A stretch of DNA of 64,000 nucleotides. Origin: an uncultured Tolumonas sp. GTDB taxonomy: Bacteria; Pseudomonadota; Gammaproteobacteria; Enterobacterales; Aeromonadaceae. Both the position numbers and the translations under genes were made by a program. The number at the start of each line of letters is the position of its first letter. Positions within the stretch are counted from its first letter, which is position 1. Where the stretch lies: contig NZ_OY782757.1 in the NCBI RefSeq assembly GCF_963678185.1, positions 3,738,501 to 3,802,500 of the forward strand, in the 5' to 3' direction. Below are positions 28,241 to 39,200 of this stretch, piece by piece. The notes under the pieces were generated by a model. It had not been told where the DNA came from, ran no database searches, and was given only the letters and a program-made list of their open reading frames with translations.

Positions 28241-28255
28241 TCACTGATGCAGTGA
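28241..28255. promoter_or_regulatory. Palindrome TCACTGATGCAGTGA, twin of the hexR/glk site
   Basis: TCACTG-ATG-CAGTGA overlaps the last codons and the stop of hexR, upstream of pykA. It differs from the intergenic site at 29211-29225 only at the two paired positions, keeping symmetry (TCACWGATGCWGTGA). The coding overlap means chance is possible. Confidence 0.4.
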
Positions 28256-29092
28256 TTCAAAGCGAGAATCTTTTATCCCTTCTTTGACCTTCTTCAAATT
28301 TTCGCGGAATTTTACGCCTCGGCGTAATGTAAATCCGGTCGCTAATACGTCAATTAATGCCAGTTGGGCGATGCGTGATGCCATGGGTAAATAAACATCA
28401 GTATCTTCCGGCACATCCATCGATAGCACCAGATTACATTGAGCAGCTAAAGGAGAATCCTGCGCTGTAATACCAATCACGGTTGCATCATTGTGGCGCG
28501 CTAATGCGGCAATCTCAACCAGCGCTTTGGTACGACCGGTATGGGAGATCACTACCACAACATCACCATCACTGCTGTTAATGCAGCTCATCCGCATCAT
28601 GACGATGTCATCAAAACAAACCACTGGAATGTTGAAACGGAAGAATTTATTCAAGGCATCATGGGCAACCGCTGACGAGGCACCAAGACCAAAGAACGAG
28701 ATCTTTTTGGCTTGCGTGAGTAAATCAACACACCGGTTAACTGCAGTTGTATCCAGACTATTTTTAGCGACTTCCAGACAAGCGATAGTCGATTCAAAAA
28801 TCTTGGTGGTGTATTCATCTGGCGTGTCATTTTCTTCGACATGCAGATTCACATACGGGGTGCCATTAGCCAGGCTCTGAGCCAGGTGCAGCTTGAAATC
28901 GGGGAAGCCTTTTGTGTCGAGACGACGACAAAATCGGTTCACTGTTGGTTCACTGACATCGGCCATTTTTGCGAGCGTAGCGATGCTGGAATGAATCGCG
29001 ACTTGAGGCGAATGTAGAATCACTTCGGCGACTTTGCGCTCTGATTTACTGAAATGTTCCAGATGTTTAGTGATTTTTTCCAGTGTATTCAT
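28241..29092 (-). CDS. hexR: RpiR-family regulator HexR
   Basis: 283 residues. The N-terminal RpiR helix-turn-helix domain (1-77) has ERKVAEVIL and SIATLAKMADVSEPTVNRFCRRL. The SIS sugar-phosphate domain (about 115-265) has ISFFGLGASSAVAHDALNKF and VVVISHTGRTKALVE. HexR senses KDPG and controls central carbon genes, including pyk, glk and the Entner-Doudoroff genes, in many gammaproteobacteria. The position divergent from glk and upstream of pykA supports the assignment. Repeated palindromes on both sides suggest auto- and neighbour control. Confidence 0.92.
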   Translation of the reverse strand: MNTLEKITKHLEHFSKSERKVAEVILHSPQVAIHSSIATLAKMADVSEPTVNRFCRRLDTKGFPDFKLHLAQSLANGTPYVNLHVEENDTPDEYTTKIFESTIACLEVAKNSLDTTAVNRCVDLLTQAKKISFFGLGASSAVAHDALNKFFRFNIPVVCFDDIVMMRMSCINSSDGDVVVVISHTGRTKALVEIAALARHNDATVIGITAQDSPLAAQCNLVLSMDVPEDTDVYLPMASRIAQLALIDVLATGFTLRRGVKFRENLKKVKEGIKDSRFESLHQ

Positions 29093-29179
29093 GCTTAGTG
29101 ATCCAGCTCGCAGCGAATAGTGTTGGTTAGTTGTTATTAATGTTAAAGGTAACAGATAAAGTTAGCATAGACAGCAAAA

Positions 29180-29194
29180 TGTAGGAAAAAAACA
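29180..29194. promoter_or_regulatory. Candidate HexR-type box between hexR and glk
   Basis: TGTAGGAAAAAAACA shares 12 of 15 bases with the pykA-upstream sequence TGTAGGAACATTACA and keeps the TGTA and ACA ends. It lies 88 bp before the hexR start and 141 bp before glk. Confidence 0.35.
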
Positions 29195-29209
29195 ACATTT
29201 GTTGATCAA

Positions 29210-29226
29210 ATCACAGATGCTGTGAT
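29210..29226. promoter_or_regulatory. Perfect palindrome between hexR and glk
   Basis: ATCACAG-ATG-CTGTGAT is a perfect 7+3+7 palindrome in the divergent intergenic region. The inner 15 bp match the site at 28241-28255 in all but the two symmetric positions. It is not a CRP site, since the half-sites are inverted relative to TGTGA-N6-TCACA. Confidence 0.55.
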
Positions 29227-29334
29227 CTATTTGGCGTTTTCTATTTCTGACAATATGTAGACTTCTGATTCGTGAAAGTAAACTATTGTAACTATATTGA
29301 TATTCCAACATGAGTGACTTTTGGGGAGATTATA

Positions 29335-30300
29335 ATGGCTGAGCAGGTTCTGGTGGGCGATGTTGGTGGTACGAATGCACGTCTTGCATTGTGTAGTTTA
29401 CAAGACGGTAGTTTATCGCACATCAAAAACTATTCAGGTGCTGAATACCCATCTCTTGAAGCGGTGATCCGCGTTTATCTGGAAGAGACAGCTGCTAAAG
29501 TCAGCAGTGCATGTATCGCGATTGCTTGCCCGATCACCGGTGACTGGGTGGCTATGACTAACCACACCTGGGCGTTCTCACAAAGTGAAATGCAACAAAA
29601 TCTGGGTCTGACACATCTGTCTATTATTAATGACTTTACTGCGATCTCCATGGCTATTCCTGCATTGAAAGCAGAAGACAAGATCCAGTTCGGTGGTGAA
29701 GCGGCGCAAGCAGGCAAGCCAATTGCTGTCTATGGTGCCGGCACAGGTTTGGGCGTTGCTCATCTGGTGCATACCGGCGAAGCGTGGATGAGCTTGCCTG
29801 GTGAAGGTGGTCACGTTGATTTTGCACCAAACAGCACTGAAGAAGTGATGGTATTGGAAGCACTGCGTGAAGAACTTGGTCACGTATCGGCTGAACGTCT
29901 GCTGTCTGGCCCTGGTTTGGTTAATATTTATCGTGGTTTGGTGCTATCTGATGAACGTGTACCAGAAAACCTGCAACCGAAAGATGTTACTGAACGGGCA
30001 TTGGCGGATGAAGATATTGACTGTCGTCGTGCACTGAGCTTGTTCTGCGTGCTGATGGGGCGTTTTGGCGGTAACCTGGCACTCAATCTGGGCACATTTG
30101 GTGGCGTCTATATTGCTGGCGGTATTGTTCCTCGTTTCCTGGAATTCTTTAAAGCGTCTGGTTTCCGTGTTGCGTTCGAAGATAAAGGCCGTTTCCACGC
30201 TTATCTGGAATCAATCCCTGTCTTCCTGATCACGCATCAACAACCTGGGTTGTTAGGTTCCGGGGCTTATTTACGCCAACAGCTGGGTTACAAGCTCTAA
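29335..30300 (+). CDS. glk: Glucokinase
   Basis: Phosphorylates cytosolic glucose to glucose 6-phosphate with ATP. 321 residues from the ATG at 29335, the same length as E. coli Glk; the GGGGAG ribosome site lies inside the longer open frame, which fixes this start. The phosphate-binding [12 protein letters not shown] (10-21), the sugar-binding [18 protein letters not shown], and [12 protein letters not shown] are the hallmarks of group-A-like bacterial glucokinase. It is divergent from hexR, so probably under HexR control, and is followed by an intrinsic terminator. Confidence 0.96.
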   Translation: MAEQVLVGDVGGTNARLALCSLQDGSLSHIKNYSGAEYPSLEAVIRVYLEETAAKVSSACIAIACPITGDWVAMTNHTWAFSQSEMQQNLGLTHLSIINDFTAISMAIPALKAEDKIQFGGEAAQAGKPIAVYGAGTGLGVAHLVHTGEAWMSLPGEGGHVDFAPNSTEEVMVLEALREELGHVSAERLLSGPGLVNIYRGLVLSDERVPENLQPKDVTERALADEDIDCRRALSLFCVLMGRFGGNLALNLGTFGGVYIAGGIVPRFLEFFKASGFRVAFEDKGRFHAYLESIPVFLITHQQPGLLGSGAYLRQQLGYKL

Positions 30301-30335
30301 TTTAGCAATGACCGTGTTGCGAATATCAAGATAGT

Positions 30336-30370
30336 AAAACGCCCCGACATATTGCGGGGCGTTTTGTTTT
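30336..30370. terminator. Terminator between glk and the OlsF-like gene
   Basis: AAAACGCCCCG (30336-30346) and CGGGGCGTTTT (30355-30365) form a perfect 11 bp stem; GTTTT follows. It serves both convergent genes. Confidence 0.85.
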
Positions 30371-30381
30371 GCCAAATCAAT

Positions 30382-32109
30382 TTACGCACTTGCGGTTGTC
30401 ACTGTGTTATCAATCAAATGGCAATCGATATAACGCTGGCGTTTGTTCTGCTTCATTTTGTGCACATCAATTAATACCAACCCATCGACACAGTTACCAA
30501 AATCAGGGTCGATGCCAAAATCCAGAAATTGCACGCCACCGGGTTCGCATAATTCGGAATATTGCTTATATAAAGTGGGAATACTGCAACCCAGATTATC
30601 GAGCATGGATTTTAATATGCCTAAATCTTGCTGGTAATCTTCGCCGATAAACTGACTGGCAATATCCAGAGAACCATTTGCATACGGTTGGCGTGAACGC
30701 GCTAATGGCCAACGTGGGCTGAAATGCAGTTTGTAAAATGAAACCAGCAAATCACGCGCCGGCGTTGGCAAACTGGCTGACATCGACACCGGCCCGAACA
30801 AATAACGATATTGCGGGTTCTGCGCTAAAAATGCGCCGATACCTTGCCATAAATAATCGAGGCTGCGTTTTCCCCAATAACGTGGCTGAATAAAGCTACG
30901 GCCAAGTTCAATCCCCTGCTCAAGAATATGACTCATTGCGGTGTCGTAATGAAACAAGCCATAACTATATAGACCTTTATGGCCTTTCCGTTCTAATTGC
31001 TCTTTGGTGGGCATAAAACGGTAAGCACCGACGATCTCCAGCTCTTTATTATCCCACAACAATAAGTGGTAATAATCGTCATCAAAACTATCAAGATCAC
31101 GACGCAAGCCGGTGCCTTCGCCAACCGCTCGGAAGGCAATTTCTCGTAAGCGTCCGAGTTCTTTTAAGATCACGGAAGAGGGCGCTTGTTCACGGCGATA
31201 GAGATAAATATGTTTACCATCCGGCGTATTTCCCAATGGTTGGCAAGCTTCAACAGCCTTTTTCAATTTTACTCGATTTTCAGCTAAGGCGATGGGGGCT
31301 TCGGTGGTCAGAATGCCGGATTTTCCTTTGCCTAAGCGATAGAGATGTTTACGAAACAGCTTAGCTAATGCCTTACCGGTGACGGGTAATTTTGACCATT
31401 CATTGAACGGGATTTTGGCCCCGATACGGATCTTGATGTGCCCTTTACGCTGGTGGAACATTTCGCGTACTAGTAACAGCGTCGACAGTGATTTATTCAG
31501 TAATGATGTGCCATAAAACAGCCATGAGTTATGCCCAGAGATATGGATCGGCACAATCGGCGCACGGTGCTGGGTTGCCAAACGTAAAAAGCCATTATTC
31601 CAGCGGCCATCATAAATACCGTGAATGTTTAAGCGCGATACTTCTCCGGCGGGAAATACGATCAGTGCGCCGCCTTTCCCTAAATGCTCATTAATCGCGG
31701 TGATCTGCTGTCGTTGCGTGTTGCCATTCATGTTATCAACGGGCAGCAACAATTCATTCAGAGGTTTGATCTGACTGAGTAGTTGGTTAGCGATAATTTT
31801 CACATCGCCGCGCACGCGAGAAATGATCTGCAGCAGTGCTAACCCGTCTAATGAACCAATAGGATGATTCGCGACAATCACAACCGGCCCCTGGGCGGGA
31901 ATATGTTCTAACTCATTTTCACAAACATCACAGGCAAACGATAAATAACGTAATGCTTGTTCAATGAAATCCAAGCCGTGCAAATTCGGATATTTTTCGC
32001 CGAAACGTTGAAATTCTTTTTCGCACAGCAAGTAGCGCAGAAAGGGTTTGTACCAGCGGGGAACCGGTTTTGAACTATGTGCCGAGAGTAATTCGTCGAC
32101 TGTAAACAT
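30382..32109 (-). CDS. OlsF-like bifunctional acyltransferase (putative ornithine lipid synthase)
   Basis: 575 residues from the ATG at 32109, with GGAG eight bases upstream; the frame extends further without one. The N-terminal half is a PlsC-type lysophospholipid acyltransferase: NHPIGSLDG (HX4D, about residue 80), then VFPAGEVSR. The C-terminal half (about 290-520) is a GNAT/hemolysin-like N-acyltransferase resembling OlsB, with VGAYRF and ELGRSFIQPRYWG. This domain order is that of OlsF, which makes ornithine or related aminolipids in one polypeptide. The fusion is certain from sequence; the lipid product is inferred. It may equally be described as a hemolysin-related acyltransferase. Confidence 0.78.
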   Translation of the reverse strand: MFTVDELLSAHSSKPVPRWYKPFLRYLLCEKEFQRFGEKYPNLHGLDFIEQALRYLSFACDVCENELEHIPAQGPVVIVANHPIGSLDGLALLQIISRVRGDVKIIANQLLSQIKPLNELLLPVDNMNGNTQRQQITAINEHLGKGGALIVFPAGEVSRLNIHGIYDGRWNNGFLRLATQHRAPIVPIHISGHNSWLFYGTSLLNKSLSTLLLVREMFHQRKGHIKIRIGAKIPFNEWSKLPVTGKALAKLFRKHLYRLGKGKSGILTTEAPIALAENRVKLKKAVEACQPLGNTPDGKHIYLYRREQAPSSVILKELGRLREIAFRAVGEGTGLRRDLDSFDDDYYHLLLWDNKELEIVGAYRFMPTKEQLERKGHKGLYSYGLFHYDTAMSHILEQGIELGRSFIQPRYWGKRSLDYLWQGIGAFLAQNPQYRYLFGPVSMSASLPTPARDLLVSFYKLHFSPRWPLARSRQPYANGSLDIASQFIGEDYQQDLGILKSMLDNLGCSIPTLYKQYSELCEPGGVQFLDFGIDPDFGNCVDGLVLIDVHKMKQNKRQRYIDCHLIDNTVTTASA

Positions 32110-32272
32110 CAGGTAAACTCCATCTAGTCCAGACTGCGCTAGTTTTGCTCTGTGGAGTGACGCTTCTGTGTCAGCAGGTTGACATTTTAATGACAGGGAA
32201 GATGTTGTTTTATGCAACCAATGCTCTAAGATTTACACAATTTTACTGTAGGACATCCTGTCCGGAGTGTGT

Positions 32273-33076
32273 ATGAAAAAAAGCCTGTTAGCTGGCATAA
32301 CTCTTTGTTTGTTGAGTGCGTGTGCTGTTTCGCCTACTGGTCGCAAACAATTGTTATTAATGGGAAATAACGATGTTGCTCAAATGGGGTTATCGTCTTT
32401 CCAGCAGATAAAACAAAAAGAGCGTGTATCGACAGACCCAAAACAAACTCGCTACGTTCAGTGTGTTGCTCAAGCAATTACTCAGGCTATTCCAGCGCAG
32501 TATGCTAACACCAACCCCGGTCAATGGGAGGTTGTTGTTTTTGACTCGAAAGAGGTCAATGCTTTTGCGCTGCCCGGTGGCCGCATTGGCGTGTATACCG
32601 GTTTGCTAAAAGTCGCTAAAAATCAGGATCAGCTGGCGGCTGTTATCGGCCATGAGGTTTCGCACGTATTAGCGCAACACTCGAATGAACGTTTATCTCA
32701 GAGCCAAGTGGCTAATATGGGCATGGCTGCTGCGGATCAAATTCTGCAAAATAGCAGCACCAAAGGCCCCGCGATGGCGGCATTAGGCATGGGCGTGCAA
32801 TATGGTGTATTAATGCCATATAGCCGTGCGCATGAAACGGAAGCCGATGTATTGGGTTTACAACTGATGGCGATGGCGGGTTTTAATCCGCAGGAAGCGG
32901 TCAGTCTTTGGCATAATATGGCTGGAGCCAGCCAAGGTAATGCGCCGCTGGAAATCTTGTCCACACATCCATCTGATCAAACCCGAATCAACCAACTGCA
33001 GTCTTTAGTGCCACAAATGCAACCCATGTATCAGCAAGCACAAGCGGACGGAGTTCATCCGCAATGTGCCGGATAG
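32273..33076 (+). CDS. M48-family metalloprotease lipoprotein (LoiP/YggG-like)
   Basis: 267 residues from the ATG at 32273 (CGGAG ribosome site); an in-frame GTG lies two codons earlier. The lipoprotein signal peptide ends in the lipobox LLSAC, with Cys17. The zinc motif HEVSH and the third ligand in HETEADVLGLQ identify an M48 peptidase. A PGGRIGVYTGLL strand precedes the catalytic helix, as in LoiP/BepA relatives. It should be anchored in the outer membrane and act in envelope protein quality control. It has no TPR domain, so it is nearer LoiP/YggG than BepA. It is divergent from the OlsF-like gene. Confidence 0.85.
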   Translation: MKKSLLAGITLCLLSACAVSPTGRKQLLLMGNNDVAQMGLSSFQQIKQKERVSTDPKQTRYVQCVAQAITQAIPAQYANTNPGQWEVVVFDSKEVNAFALPGGRIGVYTGLLKVAKNQDQLAAVIGHEVSHVLAQHSNERLSQSQVANMGMAAADQILQNSSTKGPAMAALGMGVQYGVLMPYSRAHETEADVLGLQLMAMAGFNPQEAVSLWHNMAGASQGNAPLEILSTHPSDQTRINQLQSLVPQMQPMYQQAQADGVHPQCAG

Positions 33077-33136
33077 GGTTCTGAAAAAGTTGCCAGTCTG
33101 TTAACATGCGAGCTTTGTGATAATCGCGGAGTGTTT

Positions 33137-33751
33137 ATGTCTAAGTTTCAAACAACCGAACAGCAAGCCTGTTACGGTATTGGTCGTCAGATTGGCCAGC
33201 AGTTAACTGAGCAGTCTTTTGCCGGTTTTGATTTGTCTGCTGTGCAGCAAGGTATTGAAGATGCAATCAACAACGCACCTTTTGCTGTTGAGCATGAGCA
33301 AATCGGCGAAGCATTCCGCATTCTGAATGAAAGAATGGCTGCTGAAGAAGCTGAGCGTGCTAAAACCATGCAAGCAGGCGGTATCGAGTTCCTGGCTGAA
33401 AATGCAAAACGCCCAGAAGTAAAAGTGACTGAATCAGGTCTGCAATATGAAGTGCTGGTTCCTGGCTCAGGCAAACAACCTGCTGCTTCTGATAAAGTAC
33501 GCGTGCACTACCACGGTACTTTCACTGATGGCAACGTATTCGACAGCTCAGTACAACGTGGTCAACCAGCTGAATTCCCTGTTGGCGGCGTGATCGCCGG
33601 TTGGGTTGAAGCACTGCAACTGATGTCAGAAGGCGCGAAATGGAAACTGTTTATTCCGCACAATCTGGCATACGGCGAACGTGGCGCAGGCTCAATTCCT
33701 CCGTTCTCTACGCTGGTTTTTGAAGTAGAATTACTGAACGTATTGGCGTAA
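33137..33751 (+). CDS. fklB: FKBP-type peptidyl-prolyl isomerase FklB
   Basis: 204 residues from the ATG at 33137 (GGAG site), similar in size to E. coli FklB (206). The N-terminal helical dimerisation domain (1-85) begins YGIGRQIGQQL. The C-terminal FKBP domain (about 100-204) has VRVHYHGTFTDGNVFDSS, FPVGGVIAGWVEAL and PHNLAYGERGAGSIPP, carrying the isomerase and rapamycin-binding residues. There is no signal peptide, which fits the soluble FklB, whereas the related FkpA is exported. A terminator follows. Confidence 0.9.
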   Translation: MSKFQTTEQQACYGIGRQIGQQLTEQSFAGFDLSAVQQGIEDAINNAPFAVEHEQIGEAFRILNERMAAEEAERAKTMQAGGIEFLAENAKRPEVKVTESGLQYEVLVPGSGKQPAASDKVRVHYHGTFTDGNVFDSSVQRGQPAEFPVGGVIAGWVEALQLMSEGAKWKLFIPHNLAYGERGAGSIPPFSTLVFEVELLNVLA

Positions 33752-33756
33752 GCCGG

Positions 33757-33783
33757 AAAAAGGCCAGACATCTGGCCTTTTTT
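33757..33783 (+). terminator. fklB terminator
   Basis: AAAAAGGCCAGA and TCTGGCCTTTTT (33757-33768 and 33771-33782) form a strong stem with a T-run, six bases after the fklB stop. Confidence 0.85.
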
Positions 33784-33791
33784 GTATCTGA

Positions 33792-34656
<865 letters not shown>

Positions 34657-34658
<2 letters not shown>

Positions 34659-34682
34659 AACCGCCATTTGGCGGTTTTATTT
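34657..34682 (+). terminator. dapB terminator 1
   Basis: AAAACCGCCA and TGGCGGTTTT form a perfect 10 bp stem overlapping the dapB stop codon; a T-rich tail follows. Confidence 0.8.
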
Positions 34683-34710
34683 TATAGAGACATTTTTACT
34701 TTCAGCTTCT

Positions 34711-34745
34711 ACCCCTTTAAATAAAGGGGTTTTATCTATTTTTTG
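34711..34745 (+). terminator. dapB terminator 2
   Basis: ACCCCTTTA (34711-34719) pairs with TAAAGGGGT (34722-34730), followed by a T-rich stretch. It is a backup terminator before the carAB promoter. A weaker hairpin, ATATCGGT with ACCGATAT, follows at 34751-34781. Confidence 0.65.
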
Positions 34746-34886
34746 TTTTTATATCGGTTAGATGTTTGTTTTTACCGATATCCTCTATTTTTATACCTCT
34801 TCTTTTTTAAATTTCACCATTTCTCATTATTCATGCTGTTTTATGCTTATAGTATGCATGATTTTTCATTCGTCACTTACATGGGA

Positions 34887-34915
34887 TTGGCTTCTTATCT
34901 GAGTTCAGGTAGAAT
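34887..34915 (+). promoter_or_regulatory. Predicted carAB promoter
   Basis: A -35 TTGGCT (34887-34892), a 17 bp spacer and a -10 TAGAAT (34910-34915) form the best sigma-70 match before carA. The predicted start point near 34922 gives a leader of about 135 nt. Confidence 0.5.
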
Positions 34916-34921
34916 AGCCGG

Positions 34922-35056
34922 AATTTGCCTGATGTGAGTTTGTAAAATGGCGTTTTCAGCCAAACAAACCTAAACAGGCAATAAAATCACCCCTTCAGTG
35001 CGCAGGAAACATACTGATCGGGGTACAAGCATAAATTTAATGACTTGGAGGTCGTC
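34922..35056 (+). promoter_or_regulatory. carAB 5' leader with hairpin
   Basis: The predicted leader contains a hairpin pairing ACCCC (34989-34993) and CAGT (34996-34999) with ACTG (35013-35016) and GGGGT (35020-35024). It also has an 8-codon frame at 34947-34973 with no strong ribosome site. It ends in the SD GGAGG five bases before the UUG start. Pyrimidine or arginine control is expected from the pathway, but no clear ARG box or PurR box was seen. Confidence 0.35.
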
Positions 35057-36187
35057 TTGACTCATTCTGCCCTGTTAGTGTTGGAAGATGGGACGGTGTT
35101 TAAGGGTGTGTCTATTGGTGCTGAAGGCTGTTCAGTCGGGGAAGTTGTTTTCAATACCTCGATGACAGGCTATCAAGAAATTCTCACTGATCCTTCTTAT
35201 TGCCGCCAAATTGTAACGCTGACTTATCCCCACATTGGTAACACTGGTACCAATTCTGAAGACGAAGAATCCCCAAACATTCATGCTCAAGGCCTCATCA
35301 TTCGCGATCTGCCATTAGTTGCGTCTAACTTCCGTAATCAGGCCACGCTGTCTGACTATCTGAAGAAGCACAATGTGGTTGGTATTGCAGAAATTGATAC
35401 CCGCAAACTGACTCGTATTTTGCGTGAAAAAGGCGCTCAGGCTGGTTGCATCATCGCAGGCGGTGACCTGGATGCAGCGAAAGCGCTGGCGGCAACGAAA
35501 GCCTTCCCTGGCCTGAAAGGCATGGATCTGGCGAAAGTCGTGAGCTGTACTGAAGCGTATGAATGGACCGAAGGTTCATGGAAACTGGGCCAAGGTCATA
35601 CTCAACCTGCTGAATACCCATTCCATGTCGTTGCTTACGATTTCGGTGTGAAACGCAATATTCTGCGTATGTTGGTTGATCGTGGCTGTCGTGTGACCGT
35701 TGTTCCGGCCCAAACCCCAGCGGAAACCGTGCTGGCGATGAATCCAGACGGTGTTTTCCTGTCGAATGGCCCAGGTGACCCAGAACCATGTGACTACGCA
35801 ATCAAAGCGATCAAAACCTTCCTGGAAACCGAGCTGCCAGTATTTGGTATCTGCTTAGGTCATCAGTTGCTGGCACTGGCTTCCGGTGCGAAAACCATGA
35901 AAATGAAATTTGGTCATCATGGTGCCAACCATCCGGTGAAAGATCTGGATCGCAACGTGGTGATGATCACCAGCCAGAACCATGGTTTTGCCGCCGATGA
36001 TGCGGATATGCCAGCTAACCTGCGTGTGACCCATAAATCACTGTTCGACGGTTCTCTGCAGGGTATTCATCGTACTGACAAACCCGCGTTCAGCTTCCAG
36101 GGTCACCCTGAAGCGAGCCCAGGTCCGCATGATGCAGCTCCGCTGTTCGACCATTTCATCGACTTGATCAAAAAATATCGCGCATAA
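35057..36187 (+). CDS. carA: Carbamoyl-phosphate synthase, small (glutaminase) subunit
   Basis: Supplies ammonia from glutamine to CarB; 376 residues. The start is a TTG at 35057 with GGAGG five bases upstream, the same rare start codon as E. coli carA; the N-terminus [10 protein letters not shown] matches. The C-terminal class I amidotransferase domain has the nucleophile Cys in [12 protein letters not shown] and His/Glu in [11 protein letters not shown]. The N-terminal CPSase_sm domain has [17 protein letters not shown]. It lies 17 bp before carB. Confidence 0.96.
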   Translation: MTHSALLVLEDGTVFKGVSIGAEGCSVGEVVFNTSMTGYQEILTDPSYCRQIVTLTYPHIGNTGTNSEDEESPNIHAQGLIIRDLPLVASNFRNQATLSDYLKKHNVVGIAEIDTRKLTRILREKGAQAGCIIAGGDLDAAKALAATKAFPGLKGMDLAKVVSCTEAYEWTEGSWKLGQGHTQPAEYPFHVVAYDFGVKRNILRMLVDRGCRVTVVPAQTPAETVLAMNPDGVFLSNGPGDPEPCDYAIKAIKTFLETELPVFGICLGHQLLALASGAKTMKMKFGHHGANHPVKDLDRNVVMITSQNHGFAADDADMPANLRVTHKSLFDGSLQGIHRTDKPAFSFQGHPEASPGPHDAAPLFDHFIDLIKKYRA

Positions 36188-36204
36188 CAGGAATAGGTAG
36201 CGTC

Positions 36205-39200
36205 ATGCCAAAACGTACGGACTTAAAAAGTATTCTGATCCTGGGTGCAGGCCCAATTGTGATCGGTCAGGCTTGTGAATTCGACTATTCTGGTGCACAA
36301 GCGTGTAAAGCACTGCGTGAAGAGGGTTTCCGCGTCATTCTGGTGAACTCTAACCCTGCCACGATCATGACTGACCCTGAAATGGCCGATGCTACTTACA
36401 TCGAGCCTATCACTTGGGAAGTCGTGCGCAAAATTATTGAAAAAGAGCGCCCAGATGCGGTTCTGCCAACCATGGGTGGCCAGACTGCACTGAACTGTGC
36501 ACTGGATCTGGAGCGTCACGGCGTATTGGCCGAGTTTGGCGTAGAAATGATCGGTGCTACCGCTGATGCAATTGATAAAGCTGAAGACCGTCGTCGCTTC
36601 GATTTAGCGATGCGTTCTATCGGTCTGGAATGCCCGCGTGCCGGTATCGCGCACAACATGGATGAAGCTTGGGACGTTCAGAAGAGCGTTGGTTTCCCAT
36701 GTATCATTCGTCCATCGTTCACTATGGGTGGTTCAGGTGGCGGTATCGCTTACAACCCGGAAGAGTTTGTTGAGATCTGTGAGCGCGGCTTAGATCTGTC
36801 GCCAACCAAAGAGCTGCTGATCGACGAATCGCTGATCGGTTGGAAAGAGTATGAGATGGAAGTGGTGCGTGATCGTAACGATAACTGCATCATCGTCTGT
36901 TCTATCGAAAACTTTGACCCAATGGGCGTGCACACCGGTGACTCGATCACAGTGGCACCAGCTCAGACTCTGACTGATAAAGAATATCAGCTGATGCGTA
37001 ATGCCTCGATGGCAGTACTGCGTGAGATCGGTGTTGAAACCGGCGGTTCTAACGTACAGTTTGGTATCAACCCAGAAGATGGCCGTATGGTTATCATCGA
37101 GATGAACCCGCGTGTATCGCGTTCATCTGCACTGGCTTCTAAAGCGACCGGTTTCCCGATTGCAAAAATTGCTGCCAAGCTGGCGATTGGTTACACCTTA
37201 GATGAGCTGATGAATGACATCACTGGTGGTAAAACACCGGCGTCTTTTGAACCGTCTATCGATTACGTAGTAACTAAAGTTCCACGCTTCAACTTCGAAA
37301 AATTTGCCGGTGCTAACGATCGTCTGACCACTCAGATGAAATCAGTCGGCGAAGTGATGGCCATTGGCCGTACTTTCCAGGAATCGCTGCAAAAAGCCAT
37401 GCGTGGTCTGGAAATTGGTAGAACTGGTTTTGATCCAGTTATCGATGCGAATGAAACTGATGCGAAAGCCACTATTCGCCATGAACTGCAAAACCCTGGT
37501 GCTGATCGTCTGTGGTATGTGGCCGATGCGTTCCGTGCTGGCATGTCACTGCAAGACATTTTCAATGACACCAAGATTGACCCATGGTTCCTGATTCAGA
37601 TCGAAGAGTTGCTGAATCTTGAAAAAGAAGTGGCAGCAAAAGGTCTGTCTGGTATCGATGCTGATTTCATGCGTAAGCTGAAACGTAAAGGTTTCGCGGA
37701 TGCGCGTTTGGCTAAACTGCTGAACGTGAAAGAAGCGCAAGTGCGTGAACTGCGTTATCAATATCAGATCCTGCCGGTTTACAAACGTGTCGACACTTGT
37801 GCGGCCGAATTCTCAACTAACACTGCTTATATGTACTCTACCTATGAGGAAGAGTGTGAAGCGGCACCAACCAACAAAGACAAGATCATTGTGTTAGGTG
37901 GTGGCCCGAACCGTATCGGTCAGGGTATCGAATTCGATTATTGCTGTGTGCATGCGGCACTGGCACTGCGCGAAGACGGTTACGAAACGATCATGGTTAA
38001 CTGTAACCCTGAAACTGTTTCTACCGACTACGACACCTCAGATCGTCTGTATTTCGAACCAGTAACACTGGAAGACGTGCTGGAAATCGTGCGCATCGAG
38101 AAGCCAAAAGGCGTGATCGTGCAGTACGGTGGTCAAACACCGCTGAAGCTGTCGCGTGCGCTGGAAGCTGCTGGCGTGCCAATCATTGGTACCAGCCCTG
38201 ATTCTATCGACCGTGCCGAAGACCGTGAACGTTTCCAGCAAGCGGTTGAACGTCTGGGCCTGAAACAGCCACAGAACACCACTGTGACTGCAATGGAACA
38301 AGCGGTTGAGAAAGCCAAAGAGATCGGTTATCCGCTGGTGGTGCGTCCTTCCTATGTATTGGGTGGCCGTGCGATGGAAATCGTGTCTGACGAAATCGAC
38401 CTGCGTCGTTATTTCAACGAAGCGGTGAGCGTATCGAACGAATCGCCAGTATTGTTGGATCACTTCCTTGACGACGCGATCGAGCTGGACGTTGATGCCA
38501 TCTGCGACGGTGAACAAGTTGTGATCGGTGGTGTGATGGAACACATTGAACAATGTGGTATCCACTCCGGTGACTCAGGCTGTTCATTGCCACCTTACTC
38601 GCTGCCAGCGGATGTGTTGGCGGAGATCCGCGAGCAGGTGCGTAAACTGGCCATGGAACTGAAAGTGATCGGTTTGATGAACGTGCAGTTTGCCGTGAAA
38701 GACAAAGTGATTTACCTGATTGAGGTAAACCCTCGTGCGGCGCGTACTGTACCGTTCGTGTCGAAAGCGACGGGTGCACCACTGGCTAAGATCGCAGCAC
38801 GCGTAATGGCTGGTCAGTCACTGGCTCAGCAAGGTTTCACCAAAGAAATCATTCCACCTTACTTCTCTGTCAAAGAAGTGGTGCTGCCATTCAACAAGTT
38901 TCCGGGTGTTGACCCGCTGCTTGGCCCTGAAATGCGCTCAACCGGTGAAGTGATGGGCGTGGGTGCGACTTTCGCAGAAGCGTATGCTAAAGCACAGTTG
39001 GGCACAGGCAAAGGCTTGCCTAAGTCTGGTCGTGCACTGTTGTCAGTGCGTGGCGGTGACAAGAAACGTGCGGTGGAATTAGCTGCTGCACTGATCAAAG
39101 CTGGTTTTGAGCTGGATGCAACCTCAGGTACATCTGATGCGTTGACTGCCGCAGGCATTGCAAACCGTAAGGTGAACAAAGTCTCTGAAGGTCGCCCGCA

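Noticed and set aside
28229-28242. Cra-like GAAACGATTTC near the hexR stop
   Set aside because: Only a partial match to the Cra consensus, and it lies close to the hexR end with no second support.
34743-34937. 64-codon plus-strand frame before carA
   Set aside because: Phe/Tyr/Leu-rich product of AT-rich DNA with no ribosome site; it overlaps the second dapB terminator region and the predicted carAB promoter.
38038-38565. 175-codon frame antisense to carB
   Set aside because: Mirror frame of carB codon usage; no domain and no start signals.
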